This document shows positions 34,044 to 41,015 of a DNA stretch of 64,000 bases, one piece after another; the first letter of the stretch is position 1; every line of letters starts with the position of its first letter. The position numbers were made by a program, and so were the translations under genes. Below the pieces are notes generated by a model, which was not told the origin of the DNA, did no database searches, and saw only the letters and a list, made by a program, of their open reading frames with translations. Origin of the DNA: Chryseobacterium hagamense (GTDB lineage: Bacteria; Bacteroidota; Bacteroidia; Flavobacteriales; Weeksellaceae); the NCBI RefSeq assembly GCF_007991455.1, contig NZ_BJYJ01000004.1, forward strand, positions 1 through 64,000, given 5' to 3'.

Positions 34044-35716
34044 TTTTCCTTCAGAAAGTTGAAATACGCTTTCTGGATATCGGCATTGTGCATCGCCTGG
34101 GTATTAACTTCCAGGATTTTAGGCTGTGTATCCGGCTTGAAGAAATTTTCCAGCACACGGTCTAAAGTCACTTCTTCATCCACTTTGGTGTATGAAAACC
34201 CGAAATGTTTCGCCAGATGCTCTGCATGCCTGTGGTGTTTTGTAGCAATGAATTCATCCAGTGTATTCGGATTGGCATTTCCCGGTCCCGGAATAATTTT
34301 AAAGATATTCCCTTCTCCGTTGTTAAAGATGATGATCCTTACAAACGGCGGAATATACTGGTTCCATAATCCATTGATGTCATAAAAGAAACTCAGGTCA
34401 CCGGTAATCAGTAAAGTCGGCTGGGCTTTTTTAATTGCAAAACCCATGGCCGTTGAGGTAGAACCGTCGATCCCGCTGGTTCCCCTGTTGCAGTAGATTT
34501 TTCTTTTCCCGTAATCAAACAGCTGGGCATACCGGATCGCCGAACTGTTGCTGAAGTGGATGTTGTAATTCTCAGGAACCGTCTGCGTGGTTTTATAAAA
34601 GAAATAGAAATCGGAGAAATCAACCGTGCTTAAAAATTTCTCATGTCTTGCATCTTTTTTATCCCTCAGGACATCCCAGAGATTGTAATAAGGCCGCGGC
34701 TCGAGATTAATGAAATTCAAGAGTTTTGAAAAGAAAACCTCCGGCTTCACTTCTATTTTTTCCGTTAAAGCGAAATAGGTATCAGGCTGCCACACCGGGT
34801 CAAGATGCCAGTGCTGCTTCGGCTTTGCTTTTCTTAAAAACTGTTTTACTTTTTTGGAAACTACGTTCTGTCCTACCGTAATCAGCAGATCAGGCGCATA
34901 CATTTTAAAGTCCTCTTCGGTAAAATTGAAGACATACCGGTCAATATGCCGGAAGAATTTTTCATGGTACAGATTGGAATTGGCTTCGCTCAGGACCACC
35001 ACCGTATGGTTTTTCACCAGTTGGGTCAGCTGGTTTTCCAGTTCGGGACTGTGGTCTTTGGTTCCCACCAGGATCATGATCCTTTGGGAAGTATTCCAGT
35101 CGGCAATCAGATTAGACGGAACCTCGTATTCTTTCTGCCGGATGGTTCTTTCCACCGTCGGAAAGGTGGGCAGCTCGGAAATTAATTCGTACAAAGGCTC
35201 TTCCAATGGGATGTTGATGTGTACCGGCCCCTGCTTTTCAATACAGAGTTCAATCGCTGTTTTGATAATCCCGAAATTATAGTCTTCCGCATTTTCCTTG
35301 CCATCTTCCATCAGCTGGAAATCGCCGTAGGAATGCTGATGAAAAAGATTATTCTGCCGGATGGTCTGCCCGTCGAAAATATCCACATAGTCCATCGGCC
35401 GGTCTGCCGTAAGCACCAGAAGCGGGATATTGGAATAGAAAGCTTCCGTCACAGCCGGGTAATAATTGGCTGCTGCAGAACCGCTGGTACAGGTAATCGC
35501 CACCGGTTTCTTCTCACTCATTGCCATCCCCACTCCTACAAAAGCCGCGCTTCTTTCATCCACAATGCTGTAACAGTTGAAACTGTCGATCTCTGAAAAA
35601 TGAATCGCCAGAGGGGCATTTCTGGATCCGGGTGAAACGATAATATCTGAGATTCCGTATTGCTGAAGAAGGTGCGCGAGTATCTGAATACTTCTTTTGG
35701 AAGAATATTTTTTCAT
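34040..35716 (-). CDS. menD: SEPHCHC synthase MenD
   Basis: A 558-residue thiamine-diphosphate enzyme. The N-terminal domain carries SDIIVSPGSRNAPLAIHF and DERSAAFVGVGMAMSEKKPV with the catalytic-type Glu. The middle has the transhydrogenase-like domain. The C-terminal ThDP site is ITGDLSFFYDINGLWNQ followed by NNGEGNIFKIIPG. MenD adds succinic semialdehyde from 2-oxoglutarate to isochorismate in menaquinone synthesis. The length is normal. It converges on the pab genes, so chorismate branches to folate and menaquinone sit side by side. Confidence 0.95.
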   Translation of the reverse strand: MKKYSSKRSIQILAHLLQQYGISDIIVSPGSRNAPLAIHFSEIDSFNCYSIVDERSAAFVGVGMAMSEKKPVAITCTSGSAAANYYPAVTEAFYSNIPLLVLTADRPMDYVDIFDGQTIRQNNLFHQHSYGDFQLMEDGKENAEDYNFGIIKTAIELCIEKQGPVHINIPLEEPLYELISELPTFPTVERTIRQKEYEVPSNLIADWNTSQRIMILVGTKDHSPELENQLTQLVKNHTVVVLSEANSNLYHEKFFRHIDRYVFNFTEEDFKMYAPDLLITVGQNVVSKKVKQFLRKAKPKQHWHLDPVWQPDTYFALTEKIEVKPEVFFSKLLNFINLEPRPYYNLWDVLRDKKDARHEKFLSTVDFSDFYFFYKTTQTVPENYNIHFSNSSAIRYAQLFDYGKRKIYCNRGTSGIDGSTSTAMGFAIKKAQPTLLITGDLSFFYDINGLWNQYIPPFVRIIIFNNGEGNIFKIIPGPGNANPNTLDEFIATKHHRHAEHLAKHFGFSYTKVDEEVTLDRVLENFFKPDTQPKILEVNTQAMHNADIQKAYFNFLKEN

Positions 35717-35801
35717 AAAGCAAATTTAATTGATAAATGCTTAACACGAAAAAGAATTTAATTTAAAAATCTGTAATTTAGCCATTCGTAAATTTCTAAA
35801 A

Positions 35802-36752
35802 ATGGACAAAATACCTAGTGTAGACCTGCGTGATTTCCTTTCGGGTGACCCGGAACGCAAACAGAAATTTGTAAATGAAATCGGAAAAGCTTATGAAGAA
35901 ATTGGTTTTGTAGCCTTAAAGGGTCATTTTCTTGATGATCAGTTGGTAGAGGAATTGTATGGAGAGGTAAAAAACTTTTTTGAACTGCCGACGGAAACAA
36001 AACGGAAGTATGAGATTCCGGGAATCGGCGGCCAGCGTGGCTACGTCGGCTTCGGTAAAGAAACGGCAAAAGGCTTTAAAAAGGGAGACCTGAAAGAGTT
36101 CTGGCATTTCGGACAGTACGTGTCTGAAGATTCTAAGTACAAAGACGAGTATCCTGACAATGTGATCGTTGAAGAACTTCCAAAATTCAACGAAGTAGGC
36201 AAGGAAGCCTATCAGATGCTGGAAAAGACCGGACAGTATGTGCTGAGAGCATTAGCGCTGTACCTGGGTCTCAACGAGTTTTATTTCGACGACAAGATCG
36301 CGGAAGGGAACTCCATTTTAAGACCGATCCACTATCCGCCGATCACGGAAGAGCCGGATGACGCAGTAAGAGCGGCAGCCCACGGAGACATCAACCTCAT
36401 TACCTTATTAATGGGTTCCCAGGGAAAAGGCCTTCAGGTTCAGAACCACAAAGGCGAATGGATCGATGCAATCGCAAAACCGGACGAACTGATGATTAAT
36501 GTCGGGGATATGCTTTCAAGGCATACCAACAACAAGCTGAAGTCTACCATCCACCGGGTGGTAAACCCGCCAAGAGAACTGTGGGGAACTTCCCGATATT
36601 CCATTCCTTTCTTTATGCACCCGGTAAGTTCCATGTCGTTAAATGCGCTTGAGAACTGTGTGGATGAAAATCATCCGAAACTGTACGAAGATACGACGGC
36701 TGGTGAATTTCTGCATGAGAGATTAATTGAATTGGGATTAATCAAAAAATAA
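35802..36752 (+). CDS. Isopenicillin N synthase-family Fe(II)/2-oxoglutarate oxygenase
   Basis: A 316-residue oxygenase of the IPNS/flavone-synthase fold. The N-terminal IPSVDLRDFLSGDPERKQKF is followed by GYVGFGKETAKGFKKGDLKE. The iron ligands are His and Asp in AAHGDINLITLL and the distal His in STIHRVVNPPRELWGTSRYS; the Arg-x-Ser of RYS would bind 2-oxoglutarate. Its substrate is unknown and the family name does not imply antibiotic synthesis. A -7-like TGTAATTTAG lies shortly upstream. It is monocistronic with a strong terminator. Confidence 0.88.
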   Translation: MDKIPSVDLRDFLSGDPERKQKFVNEIGKAYEEIGFVALKGHFLDDQLVEELYGEVKNFFELPTETKRKYEIPGIGGQRGYVGFGKETAKGFKKGDLKEFWHFGQYVSEDSKYKDEYPDNVIVEELPKFNEVGKEAYQMLEKTGQYVLRALALYLGLNEFYFDDKIAEGNSILRPIHYPPITEEPDDAVRAAAHGDINLITLLMGSQGKGLQVQNHKGEWIDAIAKPDELMINVGDMLSRHTNNKLKSTIHRVVNPPRELWGTSRYSIPFFMHPVSSMSLNALENCVDENHPKLYEDTTAGEFLHERLIELGLIKK

Positions 36753-36757
36753 ACAGG

Positions 36758-36781
36758 AAACCGGGCTTTTGGGCCCGGTTT
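36758..36781 (+). terminator. Terminator of the oxygenase gene
   Basis: A 9-bp GC-rich stem AAACCGGGC / GCCCGGTTT with a 6-nt loop and T-rich tail, 6 bp past the stop. Confidence 0.85.
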
Positions 36782-36827
36782 TGTTTTAAGACCGTTTCAC
36801 GTGAAACTTTTAAGGATACTTCTGAAA

Positions 36828-37097
36828 TTATCCTGTGATGCAGTAAAACGGTGGGCATGGTGTATTCTGTATAACTGTTCCCCACGGGCAGATGCAGATA
36901 TAAGTGTCTCCTCCGCCTCCAGGATTTCCAGGATCTCCCGGATCCGGTGAATAAGGGACACACTTCCCGCCTGAACAGATTTCCCCTGATCCGCAGCCGC
37001 CCGTTCCCGGACCATCTCCTTCAAAACAGAATGAAGGCGGTGCTCCTGCAGAAATCCCCTTTTTGTCTTCTCTTGACAGTTTTCTGAAATTTTTCAT
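36828..37097 (-). CDS. Cys- and Gly/Pro-rich bacteriocin-like peptide
   Basis: An 89-residue precursor. The leader MKNFRKLSREDKKGISAGA is followed by a mature region with eight cysteines (24, 35, 41, 46, 68, 70, 81, 86) and a Gly/Pro-rich middle (DPGDPGNPGGGG). CGSGEICSGGKC resembles small knottin-like Cys spacing. It is the longest leader peptide in the window and the only one with this linker. It is divergent from the next peptide gene at 37318. Export and disulfide formation would depend on machinery elsewhere. Confidence 0.82.
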   Translation of the reverse strand: MKNFRKLSREDKKGISAGAPPSFCFEGDGPGTGGCGSGEICSGGKCVPYSPDPGDPGNPGGGGDTYICICPWGTVIQNTPCPPFYCITG

Positions 37098-37258
37098 GAT
37101 TTTTGATTTGAATGTTTCCTACTCTATCAGCTTTTCGGATTCCGCTATTTTTTCTAAAAATAGCAGTTTTCATGCTAATCATCAAAACTTTAAACTTATT
37201 TTATTCACAGGAATATGAATTTTTTATTCATTCTGAAAATAAAATATACCACAGCCTA

Positions 37259-37287
37259 TTGACTTATTGATTTTTTGATTATCTTTA
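37259..37287 (+). promoter_or_regulatory. Candidate promoter of the 54-residue peptide gene
   Basis: TTG (37259-37261) and TATCTTTA (37280-37287) are 18 nt apart, one base off the TAnnTTTG consensus. The leader before the ATG is about 20 nt. Confidence 0.5.
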
Positions 37288-37317
37288 CATTAGTATCAAA
37301 TTTTTAACTTAAACAAT

Positions 37318-37482
37318 ATGAAAAACTTAAAAAAATTAGACAAAAGCCAATTAAAAAACATTAAGGGAGCAGGAGGCATCAAGCCCATCAATGAACCTGA
37401 ATTCTGTTTATATGCTTGTGGAAACATGGTGATCTGCGCTGCCTGCAGCAATGATTTCAAATGCCCGGATGATTCAATCTAA
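37318..37482 (+). CDS. Cys-rich bacteriocin-like peptide with double-Gly leader
   Basis: A 54-residue precursor. The leader MKNLKKLDKSQLKNIKGAGG ends in a true GG, followed by a mature part with five cysteines (30, 34, 40, 43, 49; FCLYACGNM, CAAC, KCPD). An odd cysteine number leaves one free thiol or suggests dimerisation. The leader is nearly the same as in the peptides at 8537 and 15251. It has its own promoter and terminator and is transcribed toward the GLPGLI gene on the opposite strand. Confidence 0.82.
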   Translation: MKNLKKLDKSQLKNIKGAGGIKPINEPEFCLYACGNMVICAACSNDFKCPDDSI

Positions 37483-37507
37483 ACATAGATTTTATCTGCA
37501 AACAATA

Positions 37508-37531
37508 AAACCGTTCCTTTTGGAGCGGTTT
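37508..37531 (+). terminator. Terminator of the 54-residue peptide gene
   Basis: Stem AAACCGTTCC / GGAGCGGTTT (one wobble pair), 4-nt loop and a T-run; 25 bp after the stop. Confidence 0.75.
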
Positions 37532-37556
37532 CTTTTTATCATATTTATTTTATCTG

Positions 37557-38363
37557 TTACTTAAAATCAGGTCTATAATTAAGCTCTATCGGATTATTAT
37601 TTTCTCTTAATGTTTTCTGCATACTCTGTGACATTGCACGTGAATCCCATGATAATTTATTTCCCTTTTCATCTGCCAGTACCATTTTCATTCCGCTGCT
37701 TTCAAGTTCTGCAAACGGGTGATGATAAAAATTTTCTTCTAATAATTTAAATTGGGAAAAACTTAGAAACTTACCTTTTTTAGGAGGAAAAAAAGCAATG
37801 TTTTTTTCGCGTTCATAATATATAAGGCTAAATTTAAAATCATTGGAAGAATCAATAATCTGTACAATCAATCCTGGTAATCCATGGAATATATAAGGTC
37901 CGTCCTGAATAACAATGTTTTTTGCAAACCAAGCTTCCCACATTCTTCCTCCATAAGTAACTATTGCCTTTTGACATTTTAAATTAGAAATAGTAGCAGA
38001 GTCATTTAATAATTTCCAATCTAATTTTTCATCAATTAAAATATCATAAGTATTTAAAATAAGAGGGACAGTAACCGTTTTGTATATTTCTCCTTTAAGT
38101 TTATCTTTACGGCTATATAATTGATTAAAGTTAAGAGGAGTGCCTAAGCCACGCCCTGTTTTTGCTCTAAGAGAATCATAATATTTATCATTTTCTGATC
38201 TAAAAACAGATTTTCCCTCAGCAATATCAAGAAAGTAATTTTCTTTTTTAATTGATTTTTTATCCTGACCTGAATTTGTTGTTACTTCATAAGCAAATGA
38301 TAAATTTTGCGAAAACAATAGAGTTTTCGCAAAAAATAAAAGTATAGTGAAAATTTTCTTCAA
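37557..38363 (-). CDS. GLPGLI family protein
   Basis: A 268-residue secreted protein. The signal peptide is MKKIFTILLFFAKTLLFSQ, then NLSFAYEVTTNSGQDKKS. The central hallmark is GGRMWEAWFAKNIVIQDGPY followed by IFHGLPGLIVQIIDSSNDF, and the C terminus ends RENNNPIELNYRPDF, matching NNPIELNKAIKY in the copy at 5901-6734. The function is unknown. It is flanked on both sides by leader-peptide genes, the downstream-facing one intact and the upstream one broken, repeating the arrangement seen in the first island. Confidence 0.9.
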   Translation of the reverse strand: MKKIFTILLFFAKTLLFSQNLSFAYEVTTNSGQDKKSIKKENYFLDIAEGKSVFRSENDKYYDSLRAKTGRGLGTPLNFNQLYSRKDKLKGEIYKTVTVPLILNTYDILIDEKLDWKLLNDSATISNLKCQKAIVTYGGRMWEAWFAKNIVIQDGPYIFHGLPGLIVQIIDSSNDFKFSLIYYEREKNIAFFPPKKGKFLSFSQFKLLEENFYHHPFAELESSGMKMVLADEKGNKLSWDSRAMSQSMQKTLRENNNPIELNYRPDFK

Positions 38364-38403
38364 TATGATTTGTTAAAATTTTTATCTACAAACATTTTCG
38401 ACA

Positions 38404-38587
38404 CTAACTTGTTATTTGTCCATTATCACTATTGGAAATAACATAAGTACTGCAAGTTAAGCCAAACTGTTCACAATATCCGTCATTTGGACCGCAAGCG
38501 TCTCCGCAATTACCCATACCAACAGGAAGCTTTCCTCCATCAATTTTTTTTTAGTTCTACTCTCGAAAGTTTTTTAAGTTTTTTTAT
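38404..38587 (-). pseudogene. Dead Cys-rich leader peptide gene (lost start, frameshift)
   Basis: The minus strand encodes IKKLKKLSRVELKK, clearly the conserved leader, but its first codon is ATA (38587-38585) instead of ATG. An extra base in a run of nine A residues (about 38544-38552) shifts the frame into a stop. In the shifted frame the rest reads IDGGKLPVGMGNCGDACGPN with four cysteines and ends at TAG (38404). An eight-A run would restore a normal GG-leader precursor. Two independent lesions indicate true decay rather than one sequencing error. It lies just upstream of the GLPGLI gene on the same strand. Confidence 0.7.
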
Positions 38588-39066
38588 TGTTTAAAATTTT
38601 TAATTTAACAAGCTAAAATTAAAAAAATTCTTTAAAAAAAAACTAAAAATTAAAGGTTTATATAGGCCTTAATATGTAAAATCATTTATTAAAATTAGTT
38701 CTAAATTACTGAAAACCAAATAACATATATAAAGTTAAATATCTGAAAAATATTTCAACCCATAAAGATTTATTACTAATTTTAGATAAATTTTAAATTA
38801 TATTGGAAAAAAATAAATCATTGAATGTACATCAATTTAAAAAACTTTTAAGTCAATATGGCAATTTATCTTAAAATATGCCAAACAATATTATAAAGAG
38901 ACGTAAAAATTAAAAATATCTCATTTCAAATAGAAACAAATTGCTCTTCCTAAATGTTAATATTGAGGAATGGAGATAATGGAATTACCACTGTGTACGA
39001 TATAAAGGATGAAATTATGTTCTTTGAGGATAAATATTAAATATGAAAAGAGCTTTTTATCAATAG
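38588..39066. other. AT-rich non-coding gap
   Basis: 479 bp of very AT-rich sequence with long A and T runs and no convincing gene. A 28-codon frame at 38954-39040 (MLILRNGDNGITTVYDIKDE...) has reasonable protein-like composition and may be the tail of a lost gene, but nothing supports expression. The composition changes sharply to the GC-richer backbone at the radical SAM gene. Confidence 0.45.
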
Positions 39067-40113
39067 CTAGTCAAACAACCTCAGCTGCTGATCTTTAGTT
39101 CCTGTAAAATTTTGGGTTGAAAGTTTTGGAAAATCTCTTCCGTCAAAAAACTTTTTCCTTCCGATTCTGAAGGTATCGTGGATCATTTCGGCAATATTGC
39201 CTTCCCCTTTCTGCCGGTCGAAATATCTTTTCTCACCCAGTTTTCCGCCACGCATCGAGCGGATCAGATTTAAAACCTTCTGGGCACGGTCCGGAAAAGC
39301 ATGCTCGATCCAATTAACGAAAACCGGTTCCACCGAATCATTAAGCCTGACCAGCGTATATCCGAAGCTCTGCGCCCCTGCTTCGGAAACGGCTTTTAAG
39401 ACAGACAGCGGCTCATCACTGTTTAGTCCGGGAATAACCGGTGCGACCATTACATTTACCGGAATTTTATTCGCAGATAAAATTTCGATGGCTTTTAATT
39501 TATTTTTTGCCGAACTTGTGCGGGGCTCCATTTTTCTCCGCAGCTCTTCATTGATGGTCGGGATGCTTAACGAAACGGAAACGAGACTCTGTTCAGCCAT
39601 AGGTTTCAGAATATCAAGATCTCTCAGCACCAGCGCATTCTTGGTAAGGACATGAACGGGATGCCGGTAATCCAGGCAGACCTGCAGGATTTTCCGGGTA
39701 ATCTCAAACCTGCGCTCTGCCGGCTGGTAACAGTCGGTGTTTCCGGAGAGTAAAATCGGCGCCGGCCGGTAGCCTCTTTTCTGGAAAAATTTCTCAAGTA
39801 ACTGCGGAGCATTTTTCTTCACCATGATTTTCCTTTCAAAATCAATCCCTGCACTGTAGCCCCAGTATTCATGGGTAGGTCTTGCAAAACAGTAGGAACA
39901 GCCATGTTCGCAGCCCTGATAAGGATTCATGGAATATTCCATCGGTAAGTCCTCACTTTTTATCTGATTAACAATTGTCTTCGGAAAAACTTCAGTAAAG
40001 GACCTCTTTATCGTTTCAAAATCTTCCTCCTCAGGCTCATAGGTGTACCGGTCGAAACGGTTGATGATGTTCCGCTGGGCACCCTGACCTTTTATGATAT
40101 CCCTATTCTCCAT
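39067..40113 (-). CDS. PA0069-type radical SAM protein (SplB-like)
   Basis: A 348-residue radical SAM protein. The iron-sulfur motif is CEHGCSYC (CxxxCxxC), inside SMNPYQGCEHGCSYCFARPT. It continues with ILLSGNTDCYQPAERRFEIT and VNVMVAPVIPGLNSDEPLSV, typical of the PA0069/SplB-like family of unknown reaction. I start at the ATG at 40113 (MENRDIIKGQG); 14 codons upstream remain open but look non-coding. Although near the peptide island, it lacks the SPASM or leader-binding domains of peptide maturases, so I treat it as backbone. Confidence 0.88.
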   Translation of the reverse strand: MENRDIIKGQGAQRNIINRFDRYTYEPEEEDFETIKRSFTEVFPKTIVNQIKSEDLPMEYSMNPYQGCEHGCSYCFARPTHEYWGYSAGIDFERKIMVKKNAPQLLEKFFQKRGYRPAPILLSGNTDCYQPAERRFEITRKILQVCLDYRHPVHVLTKNALVLRDLDILKPMAEQSLVSVSLSIPTINEELRRKMEPRTSSAKNKLKAIEILSANKIPVNVMVAPVIPGLNSDEPLSVLKAVSEAGAQSFGYTLVRLNDSVEPVFVNWIEHAFPDRAQKVLNLIRSMRGGKLGEKRYFDRQKGEGNIAEMIHDTFRIGRKKFFDGRDFPKLSTQNFTGTKDQQLRLFD

Positions 40114-40184
40114 GACTAATGTAAAATTAAGCGGTAATTTCCGGAAAATCATCATGTTCCATGTTACAATTTATAACAAAAAAA

Positions 40185-40209
40185 ATCCAACACTATAATA
40201 GTGCCGGAT
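40185..40209 (-). terminator. Terminator of the small membrane protein gene
   Basis: Read on the minus strand, an 11-bp stem (ATCCGGCACTA / TAGTGTTGGAT, two G-U pairs) with a 3-nt loop is followed by a run of T residues. Confidence 0.75.
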
Positions 40210-40234
40210 CAACTTAATCTGGTATATTTTATAA

Positions 40235-40429
40235 CTACTTCAATGCATAGAATTCAATGCCGTGATATTCGTCATCAAGACTTTTTCCTTCGAAATGACG
40301 GTGATAATCCGAGTAGGCATCGCTGTATTTTTTATCTTTCCGATGTAATATTTTTTTTATTCCTATGATACTTAATACTGCCAGAAGACCTACTCCTCCT
40401 GCCAGCAAAACTCCGACTTCTTTTTTCAT
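40235..40429 (-). CDS. Small single-pass membrane protein
   Basis: A 64-residue protein with one N-terminal helix (VGVLLAGGVGLLAVLSIIGI) and a charged, His/Asp/Tyr-rich tail (KILHRKDKKYSDAYSDYHRH). No family is recognised. It has its own terminator, which supports it as a real transcription unit. Confidence 0.65.
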   Translation of the reverse strand: MKKEVGVLLAGGVGLLAVLSIIGIKKILHRKDKKYSDAYSDYHRHFEGKSLDDEYHGIEFYALK

Positions 40430-40602
40430 ATTCTGCCTGATTTATGTATGAGCAATTACTGCAAAAAGTATACCCAATCTTTTTCGGCAATTATAAATTT
40501 TGTTAACGTTATGAAGGGTCTTTGAGCAGATGAATAGTACAAGAAGATGAAGTTTTATTTATCAATGGTTTAATTATTGCAGATTTAACGGAAAAAATTA
40601 TT

Positions 40603-40956
40603 ATGGACAGTACAGGAAATATTGATAAAATGACCACATTGAGTCAGGTGATGACCAAACTGACGCAAAAAGGCGTACACAGGGAATTCCGTATGAATGA
40701 AGACGGAGAAATGAAGTTTGAAAATTCTGAGAAGGTTTACCAGCCGGATGAGCTGACCATCGTTAAGACCTACCGTTTTGAAGGTCCGAGTGCTCCGGAT
40801 GACAATGCAGTATTGTATGTGGTAAAAGACAATGCCGGAAATATCGGGATGATGATTGATTCTTATGGCGCCGAGAGCAATTACCCGGGAGAGGACTTCG
40901 ATAAGTTTTTAAGGGCAGTACCAATCCTTGAAAGCCATGAATTTGATTTCGAATAG
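40603..40956 (+). CDS. Conserved small protein (often misnamed PRPP synthetase)
   Basis: A 117-residue soluble acidic protein with MTTLSQVMTKLTQKGVHREF at the N terminus and IVKTYRFEGPSAPDDNAVLY followed by GNIGMMIDSYGAES. Bacteroidetes homologues are widely labelled phosphoribosylpyrophosphate synthetase, but it has none of that enzyme's motifs and is far too short. The function is unknown. It is monocistronic and shares a bidirectional terminator with the AsmA-like gene. Confidence 0.7.
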   Translation: MDSTGNIDKMTTLSQVMTKLTQKGVHREFRMNEDGEMKFENSEKVYQPDELTIVKTYRFEGPSAPDDNAVLYVVKDNAGNIGMMIDSYGAESNYPGEDFDKFLRAVPILESHEFDFE

Positions 40957-40983
40957 TCTTAAAACGCATACTTTTATATAGAA

Positions 40984-41015
40984 AAACATCCGGGATTATT
41001 CAGTCCCGGATGTTT
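40984..41015. terminator. Bidirectional terminator
   Basis: A 12-bp perfect stem AAACATCCGGGA / TCCCGGATGTTT with an 8-nt loop. The stop codon of the leftward AsmA-like gene lies inside the loop, so the hairpin's right arm is coding. Confidence 0.85.

Noticed and set aside
35802-36752. IPNS-like oxygenase as a peptide-modifying enzyme of the adjacent island
   Set aside because: It has its own terminator, backbone composition and opposite strand to the nearest peptide. The family name alone does not imply antibiotic or peptide chemistry.
39067-40113. Radical SAM gene as a maturase for the nearby peptides
   Set aside because: It belongs to the PA0069/SplB-like type, lacks SPASM or leader-recognition domains, has backbone composition and is separated from the peptides by a 479-bp gap.
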